Below, one piece after another: positions 16,478 to 24,214 of a DNA stretch of 37,102 nucleotides. This DNA is from Flavobacteriales bacterium (GTDB lineage Bacteria > Bacteroidota > Bacteroidia > Flavobacteriales_E > Vicingaceae), in NCBI GenBank assembly GCA_020435335.1, contig JAGQZT010000061.1, forward strand, positions 1-37,102, in the 5' to 3' direction. Within the stretch, counting starts at the first letter, position 1. Each line of letters begins with the position of its first letter. The notes beneath the pieces are model-generated. The model saw only the letters and a program-made list of their open reading frames with translations, did not search any database and was not told the DNA's origin. A program made the position numbers and the translations under genes.

Positions 16478-17420
16478 GTTTTTCCGGAGCGGTTACAATT
16501 AATTTAGTTTGGTTAATGAATTCCATGGCGTTAAGCATACTCAGTTCATTCTCGGCGGCAAGCGGTTGTTCTTTGGCGAATTTCACCAGGTCGGCCAGTG
16601 TTAAGGTTTGCTGCAATTTAACCAGTATATCCGGCTGAATAGGCTGGAACCGCAGGAATTGCATGATTTCATCCGTTGTGTTTTCCAGGGCATGCATGGC
16701 GTAGCGATCTTCCAGGTAACTGCGTAGGATCTCCGACAATTCGGAGTGGTAAGTTTTTACTTTACCGGATTGCCATAGTTTTTGTTCCCGAAGCTCTTCC
16801 AGTCGTTGTAAGGCCAATACGTGGATCGGAATTTCCGGAGCCGCTTCTTCCACCACAACCTGAGGTCTGTTTTTCAGGTAGCGGATGAGTACGAAAATAA
16901 CGATGAGCACAATCAGGATGGCTACAATCCAGATCCAGTTTTCCTTGAGCCAGTCGATCATGGAAAAAGGTTCTTCGATCGGTTTTTTGATGTCGAAGAT
17001 GGCTTTGGTGGTGTCTACGGCAACGGGCTGGACGTCGATGAACAACTCCTCGGTTGTGGAAAGCGTATCGTCTTCAACCATAAACAAAAAGGGTGGGAGC
17101 TTGTAATAACCCGAATCGAATGAAGTGATGGTAATGCTTTGGGTTTGTTCAACGAGTGTCAGATCGTCTTTGTCGGGATAAGAGGTGTCGATCGGAGAGG
17201 TATGGATCACTTCCACAAATTCACTGAGGGTATCGATGATCTGGGGGAACTTCAGGTTAACTGTTTTTCCGGCAAGTTGGTACCTGACTTTCAGGTGAAT
17301 CTGGGTTTGTTCGCCGAAGAGCAGGTAGTTGGTGTCGATAGACGAACTGACTTCGACCGATTGTCCCTGCATGGCGGTTGCAGCGATCAGCAACATCAAT
17401 ATGGTGAGTAGTTTCTTCAT
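16467..17420 (-). CDS. BatD-companion membrane protein of the moxR-bat operon (DUF4381-like)
   Basis: A 317-residue protein: signal peptide (about 1-19), a periplasmic beta domain (about 20-145) resembling one Ig-like module of BatD (YQLAGKTVNLKFP, FDSGYYKLPPFLFM), one membrane helix at about 161-181 (WIWIVAILIVLIVIFVLIRYL), and a cytoplasmic helical domain of about 130 residues (VKTYHSELSEILRSYLEDRY, PDILVKLQQTLTLADLVKFAKE). The cytoplasmic part resembles that of DUF4381 proteins found between DUF58 and VWA genes. It probably joins the Bat complex as an anchor reaching both sides of the membrane. It is coupled at both ends: its ATG overlaps the DUF58 stop by 1 bp, and its 3' end overlaps batA. 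Confidence 0.85.
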   Translation of the reverse strand: MKKLLTILMLLIAATAMQGQSVEVSSSIDTNYLLFGEQTQIHLKVRYQLAGKTVNLKFPQIIDTLSEFVEVIHTSPIDTSYPDKDDLTLVEQTQSITITSFDSGYYKLPPFLFMVEDDTLSTTEELFIDVQPVAVDTTKAIFDIKKPIEEPFSMIDWLKENWIWIVAILIVLIVIFVLIRYLKNRPQVVVEEAAPEIPIHVLALQRLEELREQKLWQSGKVKTYHSELSEILRSYLEDRYAMHALENTTDEIMQFLRFQPIQPDILVKLQQTLTLADLVKFAKEQPLAAENELSMLNAMEFINQTKLIVTAPEKHAE

Positions 17421-18301
17421 TAGGCTCCTCGTCGTTTAAACAGGTTCATTAACGGTTTTACATAATCTTCGTGGGTACCGATGGTGGCATGATCCACACC
17501 CGACTTCCTGAAGGTACTGTTCAGCATGTCGTTCCGCTTCAGGGCTTCGATTCGGTATTCTTTCTGTACTTCGCTGCTGGATGTGTTCACCCATTGATAT
17601 GTTCCGGTTTCGGCATCCAGTACGGGAACCAGGCCGATGTTGGGCAATTCCTCCTCAGCTTTGTCGAATAAACGCAAGGCGATCACATCGTGTTTCCGGT
17701 TAGCGATCTTCAGGGCATTTTCAAAGCTGTTGTTGCTGATGAAATCGGAGAGGAGGAAGGCGGTACATCGTTTTTTGATCACGTTATTGAAGTATTTGAG
17801 TGCCTGTTCAATGTCGGTGCCTTTGCCTTCCGGTTCGAAATCGATCAGGTCGCGGATGATCATCAGGATGTGGCTTCTTCCTTTTTTCGGAGGAATGAAT
17901 TTTTCGATGCGGTCGCTGAAGAAAATTACCCCGACCTTGTCGTTGTTCGTGATGGCTGAAAAAGCCAGTACGGCACAGATTTCAGTGGCCAGTTCCTGTT
18001 TGCTTTTTTGCTGCGTTCCGAACTCTTTGGAACCACTCACATCCACCAGGAGCATCACGGTCATTTCGCGTTCTTCCTCAAACACTTTGACGTAAGGGTG
18101 GTTAAACCGGGCCGTTACGTTCCAGTCGATCGTTCTGATCTCGTCCCCATGCTGATACTCCCGGACCTCACTAAAGGCCATACCCCGCCCTTTGAAAGCC
18201 GAGTGGTATTCTCCCGAGAAAATCTGATTGCTCAGTCCCCGGGTTTTGATCTCGATCTTTCGTACTCGTTTGAGCAGTTCGGATGTGGTGTATTCAGACA
18301 T
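17420..18301 (-). CDS. DUF58 domain protein of the moxR-bat operon
   Basis: A 293-residue cytoplasmic protein with the DUF58 signature REYQHGDEIRTIDWNVTAR at about 48-65, followed by a VWA-like domain with a metal-site-like D87-V-S89-G-S91 (LLVDVSGSKEFG). DUF58 proteins almost always stand next to MoxR ATPases and are thought to be their partners or clients in assembling membrane complexes, here the Bat proteins. There is no signal peptide or membrane helix. A 93-bp spacer with a hairpin separates it from moxR, the longest gap between moxR and batE, so its expression could be set apart from moxR. Confidence 0.94.
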   Translation of the reverse strand: MSEYTTSELLKRVRKIEIKTRGLSNQIFSGEYHSAFKGRGMAFSEVREYQHGDEIRTIDWNVTARFNHPYVKVFEEEREMTVMLLVDVSGSKEFGTQQKSKQELATEICAVLAFSAITNNDKVGVIFFSDRIEKFIPPKKGRSHILMIIRDLIDFEPEGKGTDIEQALKYFNNVIKKRCTAFLLSDFISNNSFENALKIANRKHDVIALRLFDKAEEELPNIGLVPVLDAETGTYQWVNTSSSEVQKEYRIEALKRNDMLNSTFRKSGVDHATIGTHEDYVKPLMNLFKRRGA

Positions 18302-18337
18302 GTTTTTTAGACATTTGGACTTTTCGATGTTAGATAA

Positions 18338-18365
18338 TAGATGTTAGACTGCTTTCTAACTTCTA
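18338..18365. repeat. Imperfect hairpin in the moxR-DUF58 spacer
   Basis: TAGATGTTAGA (18338-18348) is inverted as TCTAACTTCTA (18355-18365) with a single T-T mismatch and a 6-nt loop. Flanking DNA (18320-18394) continues with variations on TTAGA and TTCTA, a degenerate low-complexity motif. No T-run follows on the minus strand, so it is not a classical terminator; it may stabilise or process the operon mRNA. Confidence 0.45.
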
Positions 18366-18394
18366 TCCTCTAGCTTCTGATTTCTCATATCTCA

Positions 18395-19441
18395 TTACGG
18401 TATTTCCACATTGTTAAGGATTCCGTTGATGATCTCTTCGGTATTGATGTTTTCGGCTTCGGCCTCATAGCTGAGTCCGATCCGGTGGCGCATCACATCG
18501 TGGCATACGGCACGAACATCTTCCGGAATCACGTAGCCACGGCGTTTGATGAACGCATAGGCTTTCGATGCCAGGGCGAGGTTGATGCTGGCTCTCGGAG
18601 AACCACCGAAAGTAATCAGGTTCCTGTATTCTGCCAGGTTGTGATTTTCCGGGTAGCGGGTAGCATCAACGATGTCGACGATGTATTGTTCGATCTTTTC
18701 GTCCATGTAAACTTCCTTCACCACGTTACGGGCTTTCAGGATATCTTCCGGTTTGATCACGGTATTCGGAGTCGGGAACCCGTTGATGGAGTTCCGGATG
18801 ATCAGTTTTTCTTCTTCTTTTTTCGGGTAATCCAGCACCACTTTCAACATGAAACGATCGACCTGAGCTTCAGGAAGCGGGTAGGTACCTTCCTGTTCTA
18901 CCGGGTTTTGGGTAGCGAGTACCAGGAAAGGTTCGGGAAGTTTAAAGGTTTCCTCTCCGATGGTGATCTGTCTTTCCTGCATGGCTTCCAGCAAGGCACT
19001 CTGCACTTTGGCCGGAGCCCGGTTAATCTCATCGGCCAGTACGAAGTTGGCGAAGATTGGTCCCTTTTTTACCGAAAATTGCTCCTGTTTCTGATTGTAG
19101 ATCATGGTTCCGATCACATCGGCAGGGAGGAGGTCAGGCGTAAACTGTACCCGGCTGAATTTGGCATCGACCGTTTTAGCCAGGGTGTTGATGGCTAAGG
19201 TTTTTGCCAGACCGGGAACACCTTCCAGCAGGATGTGTCCGTTCGAGAGCAGACCGATCAGCAAGCGTTCGGTCATGTGTTGTTGTCCGATAATCACCTT
19301 GCTCATTTCCATGGTGACCATGTCGACAAATGCGCTTTCTTGTTGGATTTTTTCGTTCAGGGCCTTGATGTCCACATTGGATGTGGCCGAACCTGATGGA
19401 GCCGATGCACCGGCTGCTGTGTTCATATTTGTTTCTTCCAT
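18395..19441 (-). CDS. moxR: MoxR-family AAA+ ATPase
   Basis: A 348-residue AAA+ ATPase with Walker A GVPGLAKT at about 74-81, Walker B VLADEINRAP from about 134, sensor 1 in LVLATQNPVEQEGTYPLPEAQ, the MoxR-typical RFMLKV and a C-terminal lid ending in HRIGLSYEAEAE. MoxR ATPases act as chaperones that help mature metal-dependent or VWA protein complexes, matching the downstream DUF58 and BatA/B. The start was placed at the ATG at 19441 because a consensus promoter at 19465-19495 would start transcription just upstream and exclude in-frame ATGs at 19462 and 19498. The first 25 residues are a disordered Ala/Ser/Gly-rich leader. Confidence 0.96.
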   Translation of the reverse strand: MEETNMNTAAGASAPSGSATSNVDIKALNEKIQQESAFVDMVTMEMSKVIIGQQHMTERLLIGLLSNGHILLEGVPGLAKTLAINTLAKTVDAKFSRVQFTPDLLPADVIGTMIYNQKQEQFSVKKGPIFANFVLADEINRAPAKVQSALLEAMQERQITIGEETFKLPEPFLVLATQNPVEQEGTYPLPEAQVDRFMLKVVLDYPKKEEEKLIIRNSINGFPTPNTVIKPEDILKARNVVKEVYMDEKIEQYIVDIVDATRYPENHNLAEYRNLITFGGSPRASINLALASKAYAFIKRRGYVIPEDVRAVCHDVMRHRIGLSYEAEAENINTEEIINGILNNVEIP

Positions 19442-19464
19442 AGTATCTCCGTTAATTAACATAC

Positions 19465-19495
19465 CAAAAATAAACACTCTAAACAAGTTACCAAA
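19465..19495 (-). promoter_or_regulatory. Promoter of the moxR-bat operon
   Basis: On the minus strand a TTTG (19495-19492) stands 19 bp before TATTTTTG (19472-19465), both full matches to the Bacteroidota -33/-7 consensus at the expected spacing. Transcription would begin at about 19458, leaving a short leader before the ATG at 19441. Confidence 0.75.
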
Positions 19496-19692
19496 CACTT
19501 GGTTATCAACTGCTGTTAAAAAATGTTAAAGAAATTTTAGAAGCATTCAGCCTCGATTCTTGATATTTGTTACTGGTATGTCGGTTCGGGTGATTTTTGA
19601 TTTTTTTTCTCGATGCATTCCGAATTTATTGGGGACACTCCAATTGACAACATCAAAAAAGGTGTAGAGAACTTAGTTTAAGAATGTAAATT

Positions 19693-20100
19693 ATGTCAGA
19701 TCAAAGACTTAGTCTTTTGGAAACCATCAACATTGTTAAGGAATTTCATGAAGCTTTCCGGATCGGAAATGAAGAACAGCCTGTGGGACCGATCGATGAA
19801 AAAGACTACCTGCTGCGTTATAAACTGATGCGGGAGGAGAATGAGGAATACCTGGAAGCAGCTGAGAAGGGAGATTTGGTAGAGATTGCCGATGCTTGTG
19901 GTGATATGTTGTATATTCTTTGCGGGACCATGCTCAAGCATGGCTTGCAGGATAAGATTGAAGCTGTGTTTCGAGAAATCCAGGCGAGTAACATGAGCAA
20001 GTTGGATGCAAACGGCCAGCCGATCTATCGGGAAGACGGCAAGGTTTTGAAAAGTGACCTGTATTTTAAACCGAATATCAAGGATATTGTTTACTCCTAG
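19693..20100 (+). CDS. MazG-like nucleoside triphosphate pyrophosphohydrolase
   Basis: A 135-residue all-helical protein of the all-alpha NTP pyrophosphatase superfamily (MazG/dUTPase-2/HisE-like). The metal-binding pattern is present: REENEEYLEA with E48, E49 and E52, and EIADACGD with E64, D67 and D71. The end (YREDGKVLKSDLYFKPNIKDI) matches a phosphoribosyl-ATP-pyrophosphohydrolase-like subgroup often encoded singly; the usual gene context of HisE is missing, so a role in histidine synthesis is unlikely. It probably cleaves a non-canonical or excess NTP to NMP and pyrophosphate in the cytoplasm. The response regulator gene follows 12 bp later, suggesting co-transcription. Confidence 0.85.
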   Translation: MSDQRLSLLETINIVKEFHEAFRIGNEEQPVGPIDEKDYLLRYKLMREENEEYLEAAEKGDLVEIADACGDMLYILCGTMLKHGLQDKIEAVFREIQASNMSKLDANGQPIYREDGKVLKSDLYFKPNIKDIVYS

Positions 20101-20112
20101 TATCTTTACCAC

Positions 20113-20748
20113 ATGATTAAGATAGCCATAACCGACGATCATCAGCTTTTTTTAGACGGCATCCGGGAGATGTTATCCTCCATGGAAGGGTTTGATCTAC
20201 TGTTTACGGCTACAACAGGCCAGGAAACACTGGAAAAATTACAGGTTCAATTGCCGGATGTGATTCTGCTGGATATCAGCCTCCCGGATATGGATGGGGT
20301 GGAGTTGTGTCAGGAAGTGGTCTCCCGGCATCCCGGGATCAACGTTTTAGCGTTAACGATGCATAAAGAAGTAAGTTTCCTGAAACAAATGCTCAATCAC
20401 GGTGCAAAGGGCTACCTGCTGAAAAACACGAAAAAGGAAGAGCTGCTGGAGGCAATCCGAACCGTTTACGAAGGTGAAACCTATTTTAGCGATGAAATAA
20501 CGAAGGATTTGTACAACAGCATGATTCATGGTGAACAGAACAAGTCAGGGTTGCCCAAGTTATCCAGAAGAGAAAAAGAAGTCCTGCAGTTGATCATTGA
20601 TGAATACACCACTCAGGAAATTGCGGATCAATTGTTTATTACGTTGAGTACGGTCGAGTCGCATCGTGCCAATCTGTTGGCGAAGCTGGATGTGAGAAAT
20701 ACCGCTGGATTGGTGAGGGTGGCCATCGAAAAAAAACTGTTGGATTAA
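20113..20748 (+). CDS. NarL/LuxR-type response regulator
   Basis: A 211-residue two-domain regulator. The receiver domain (1-120) has the acid pair D8/D9 (ITDDHQ), the phosphorylation site D54 (LLDISLPDMDG), T82 (LALTMH) and K104 (GYLLKN). The LuxR-type helix-turn-helix domain covers about 148-211 (LSRREKEVLQLI, TQEIADQLFITLSTVESHRANLLAKL). All residues needed for phosphotransfer are present. Its likely partner is a HisKA_3 kinase, and one lies nearby on the other strand (22090-24063). Its target genes cannot be read from the sequence. It ends 6 bp before the converging T9SS type B gene, without a visible terminator. Confidence 0.95.
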   Translation: MIKIAITDDHQLFLDGIREMLSSMEGFDLLFTATTGQETLEKLQVQLPDVILLDISLPDMDGVELCQEVVSRHPGINVLALTMHKEVSFLKQMLNHGAKGYLLKNTKKEELLEAIRTVYEGETYFSDEITKDLYNSMIHGEQNKSGLPKLSRREKEVLQLIIDEYTTQEIADQLFITLSTVESHRANLLAKLDVRNTAGLVRVAIEKKLLD

Positions 20749-20754
20749 GCTACG

Positions 20755-21987
20755 TTAACGGATCAATTCCACCCAATCGCTTTTCACAAAACCAATTTCA
20801 GGAATTTTAAAGACGTAGAAGTACGTACTACTGCATAATGGCCGGCCATTTTTATCGGTTCCATCCCAAACCACCAGGTTGTTGTCGTAATTGATGATGC
20901 GGTGAACCTCCACCCCCAACCGGTTATACAGGATAAAAATGTTTTCGGGCTCGTTTTTTAAGTTGAGGTACAATAAATCGTTTCTTCCGTCTCCATTGGG
21001 TGTGATCAGGTTGTAATCACCGATCTGATTCCTGTCATCTATTGCCGTAGTATCCGGACTGTTTTGGGGTACATTTCCCGGACTCCGGTAGATTTTACCG
21101 TTATCCGCTACAACAACCGCGGTGCTGTCGTCAAAAAAGATCACATCGTTCAGGTTTTCCGGGCTGGGGAACGACTGGATGTTCCAGTTGAACCCGCCGT
21201 CGGATGTCTGAAGAAGCGTTCCGTTATGGCCTACGATCACAGCGTTTAAGGTATCGTAAAACGAGATGGCATGCATGTGTTCTGTGGTGTTGGAGGTTTG
21301 AGGCAACCACGTGCCTCCGTCTACCGTGTTGTTTATTTTTCCGTTGTCGCCGACCATCCATCCGTAGGAGCCGTTAAACATATTAACATCAAAATAATCG
21401 TCGGCAAACAAAGTGGTATGAATAACCCAATTTACTCCGGAGTCTACCGTATGTAACGCAACACCTTGTTCTCCGACTGTCCAGGCCTCGTTGGAATTAA
21501 GCGCTTCGATGCTGTAAAGCACAACGGAATTGGGCAGGTTAAACTGTTGGGTCCAGCTGCTTCCACCGTCGGAGCTAAAGAGTATGGTGGCATCACCACA
21601 TGCCCAGAGAATATTGGGGTCCAGGTAGCTGCAGCTGATGGAATAGAGGTTGTTTGTAACCCCGGATGACAGAGCCTGCCAGCTCGTTCCACCGTCATGG
21701 GTTTTCAGGATGACTCCATTATCGCCTACGCACCAGCCGGTTGTGTTATCGAAAAAAGTGATGCCGTTCAAGTCATTTATTTCGTTGGAGTTTTGGAGGA
21801 TCCAATTCATGCCGGCGTCGGTTGTATGCAAGATAGCACCCTGGTCTCCGGCAACCCAGCCGACCGTTTTAGACGTGAAGCAGGTGCTGTTCAAGTGAAC
21901 AGTTACACCGGAGTTTTGCAAATGCCAGGAGAATTGAGCATAACTCCGGCAAGTAAGAAGCAAACAAAAAAATACGAACGTTCTCAT
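20755..21987 (-). CDS. T9SS type B-sorted propeller protein with Ycf48-like repeats
   Basis: A 410-residue secreted protein. After a signal peptide (MRTFVFFCLLLTCRSYA) come about seven repeats of roughly 42 residues such as GWVAGDQGAILHTTDAGMNW, GWCVGDNGVILKTHDGGTSW and AVIVGHNGTLLQTSDGGFNW, the pattern of Ycf48/BNR-like propellers. The end has the gliding-motility-associated type B sorting domain: LITPNGDGRNDLLYL, NRLGVEVHRI, VWDGTDKNGRPL and TYFYVFKI. The start at 21987 was chosen for the signal peptide; an ATG at 22011 adds eight residues. It is probably attached to the cell surface by T9SS and binds an unknown ligand. It lies downstream of the kinase gene on the same strand, separated by 102 bp with a perfect palindrome. 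Confidence 0.9.
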   Translation of the reverse strand: MRTFVFFCLLLTCRSYAQFSWHLQNSGVTVHLNSTCFTSKTVGWVAGDQGAILHTTDAGMNWILQNSNEINDLNGITFFDNTTGWCVGDNGVILKTHDGGTSWQALSSGVTNNLYSISCSYLDPNILWACGDATILFSSDGGSSWTQQFNLPNSVVLYSIEALNSNEAWTVGEQGVALHTVDSGVNWVIHTTLFADDYFDVNMFNGSYGWMVGDNGKINNTVDGGTWLPQTSNTTEHMHAISFYDTLNAVIVGHNGTLLQTSDGGFNWNIQSFPSPENLNDVIFFDDSTAVVVADNGKIYRSPGNVPQNSPDTTAIDDRNQIGDYNLITPNGDGRNDLLYLNLKNEPENIFILYNRLGVEVHRIINYDNNLVVWDGTDKNGRPLCSSTYFYVFKIPEIGFVKSDWVELIR

Positions 21988-22063
21988 CAGGAATTCATTA
22001 AGCAGAAACAAAGGTGCTACTTAACAAAATCAATTCCGACAGGGAAAAGAACGATAATTGCTT

Positions 22064-22079
22064 TAGTGGAATTCCACTA
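22064..22079. promoter_or_regulatory. Perfect 16-bp palindrome between the kinase and T9SS type B genes
   Basis: TAGTGGAATTCCACTA is fully self-complementary. It lies 10 bp after the kinase stop codon and about 77 bp before the T9SS type B start on the same strand. As DNA it could bind a dimeric regulator; as RNA it gives a 6-bp stem with an AATT loop, too weak and without a T-run to be a good terminator. Confidence 0.45.
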
Positions 22080-22089
22080 GGCGGCAGTT

Positions 22090-24063
22090 TCAGGCAGCCA
22101 GATTCGGAATGTCTATCATTACCACGCAGCCTTTATCGGGCTCGCTATCGTAGGTAATATGTCCCCTCAATACATTGATTCGGGAGTTGATGTTTTTCAG
22201 GCCGATGCCGGCTTGTGCCGTTTCAGGATTAAACCCGATACCGTTATCTTCTACCATGATGTTGATCATGTCATCCCGTTGGTTGATCTGGATCATGATC
22301 TCCGAAGCCCGGGCATGTTTTAGCGTGTTGTTAATGAGTTCCTGAATGATCCGGTAGATGTACAGTTCTGTGGTGGGGTTCAGTTTTTTAGATTGACCGA
22401 GGACAATCAGGTCGATATTCAATTCATTGGATTGGTTGATCTTGGCCACGAGGTCATTTACCGCTTCAATCAATCCGAATTTTAGCAGCGCTTCGGGCAT
22501 CATGTTGTGCGCAACTCTTCGCACTTCATCACAGGCAGAATCCAGCAACCCTTCAGTTAACTGATAGGCTTCGTCGTTGCTGTTTTTCAGATTGCGGTAG
22601 TTCAGTTTGATGGTGGACAACATGCTGCCTATGCTGTCATGCAGTTCGGTAGCGATCCGTTTCCGTTCCTCTTCCTGTCCGGTGATCAGCGCGTTAAATG
22701 AAGCCAGTTCTTTTTCGCGTTTGAGTTTTTCGATGTCGTTTTGAAGCAGTTGTTTGTCTTTTAATGCAATTAATTTCCGGTTATGAATGCGCTGCCAGAT
22801 CACAACCGCAAGCGTGGTTACGAGCAGGAGGATCGAGACCATAATAATGATCAGCCAGGTTTTTTCAGCATTTGCTTCAGAAAGGGCAATTTCACCCATT
22901 TTATTTTTGTAATCCAGCTCCAGGATTTCCCGCTTGTTTTTTTCACTCTCGTATTTAATCAGTAAATCTTTGACTTCCTGTTTATTGTTGATGGTTGCAA
23001 GGCTGTCGCCTATCATTTTAGTCATATAAAGGTTGGCGAAAGCATTTTTGAAATCATGTTGTTTCATGTAGTTTTCCGAGAGCATTTCGTAGATTCTGGC
23101 CCTCTGATTGGATCGTTCCATTTTTTTTGCGATAACCAGGCTGGAATCCAGGTACGTTTTAGCGAGGGAATACCGGTTCATTTTTGAGTACAGTTTCCCC
23201 AAATACTCATACGTGTAACCTGTTCTTGCTTCGTTTTCCTGCTCCCGGTGAATTTGAAGGGCATCCTTCAGGTAGCGTTCGGCTTCATCAAACCGGTTTA
23301 ACTGGGTCAGCAACGAACCGGCATTGTTCAGGTTGAGGCCCAGGCTTGTTTTATAGCCCATGATGGAATCCTGTTTAATGCTGAGGCGGTAGTTCTTAAG
23401 AGCCTGCTCATAATCGCCAAGTTCCTGGTAAGCCACGCCGATGTTGGCGGTTGCCATGGAGATGTATTGCTTGTCATTGATTTCCATATACAGCTCATAG
23501 GCCCTCTGAAAGTAGTCGATAGCCAGTTCATAATTCTGCTTTTGATGAAAGATGCCGCCAATTGAGAGTTGGATGTCGGCCATGTGTTTTTTACTCCCCA
23601 CGATTTCGTAAAGCGAAGAGGCTTTTATAAAGTATTTTGCGGCAAGATCCAGGTCATCATCGTTTCGGGTCAGGTACAGGTTGCCAAAGCTGGCATAAGT
23701 CCCGGCCATGGCGGTGGTGTCTTTGAGTTGCATGTAGAGATTTAAAGCCTCCTGGAGCAATGATTCGGCTTTGTTGAATTCGTTATTTCTCATCCAGTAG
23801 GTGGATTGCCTTAACCGGCTTTCGGCAATGCCCAACTTGTAATTGTTTTTGGAAGATAGTTCATAAGCCTTATTGGCATAAAGAAAAGAACTGTCCATGT
23901 CAATGAAAATATATTCAAACGAGAGGTCAATGAGCCGGGCAACCTTTTGTTTATAGTCCGTGCCGTTTGCCAGTTCGGTTTTTAAGCTGTCTATTTTTGG
24001 TTGGGCATGAACCGGTAAAGAAACGGAAATTGCGACAACAAGGAATAGGAGTATTTTTTTCAT
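22090..24063 (-). CDS. TPR-containing sensor histidine kinase (HisKA_3 type)
   Basis: A 657-residue protein: signal peptide (1-20), about eight tetratricopeptide repeats in the periplasm (about 40-350), a linker, one membrane helix at about 402-424, a coiled coil (about 430-460), the HisKA_3 dimerisation domain with phospho-acceptor H475 in ELHDSIGSML, and the HATPase domain (about 565-655) with N-box ELINNTLKHA, G1 VEDNGIGF and G2 AGIGLKN. All catalytic residues are present. TPR kinases of this type are common in Bacteroidota and usually pair with NarL-type regulators, making the regulator at 20113-20748 a good but unproven partner. The signal sensed is unknown. Confidence 0.95.
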   Translation of the reverse strand: MKKILLFLVVAISVSLPVHAQPKIDSLKTELANGTDYKQKVARLIDLSFEYIFIDMDSSFLYANKAYELSSKNNYKLGIAESRLRQSTYWMRNNEFNKAESLLQEALNLYMQLKDTTAMAGTYASFGNLYLTRNDDDLDLAAKYFIKASSLYEIVGSKKHMADIQLSIGGIFHQKQNYELAIDYFQRAYELYMEINDKQYISMATANIGVAYQELGDYEQALKNYRLSIKQDSIMGYKTSLGLNLNNAGSLLTQLNRFDEAERYLKDALQIHREQENEARTGYTYEYLGKLYSKMNRYSLAKTYLDSSLVIAKKMERSNQRARIYEMLSENYMKQHDFKNAFANLYMTKMIGDSLATINNKQEVKDLLIKYESEKNKREILELDYKNKMGEIALSEANAEKTWLIIIMVSILLLVTTLAVVIWQRIHNRKLIALKDKQLLQNDIEKLKREKELASFNALITGQEEERKRIATELHDSIGSMLSTIKLNYRNLKNSNDEAYQLTEGLLDSACDEVRRVAHNMMPEALLKFGLIEAVNDLVAKINQSNELNIDLIVLGQSKKLNPTTELYIYRIIQELINNTLKHARASEIMIQINQRDDMINIMVEDNGIGFNPETAQAGIGLKNINSRINVLRGHITYDSEPDKGCVVMIDIPNLAA

Positions 24064-24189
24064 AACAAAATGCTTAGGATTTAAAATTATTGAATCCGGT
24101 TCATTTATCGTGAGTGAGCGATCAAATTCGTTGTTTTCACCTAGTCCTATTTAGTGGTTATCCGTGGGAGTTAGTCGGAAGGTTGAATC

Positions 24190-24197
24190 TAAATTTG
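24190..24197 (+). promoter_or_regulatory. Candidate -7 promoter element (TAAATTTG) for the deacetylase gene
   Basis: TAAATTTG is a full match to TAnnTTTG and ends 17 bp before the ATG at 24215, a good distance. No clear TTG stands at -33. Its position supports the start at 24215 over upstream in-frame alternatives from 24164. Confidence 0.5.
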
Positions 24198-24214
24198 TAT
24201 TAAAAACAAAGAAG

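Noticed and set aside
18485..19198. 237-codon plus-strand frame opposite moxR
   Set aside because: It is antisense to a clear AAA+ ATPase and has no recognisable features.
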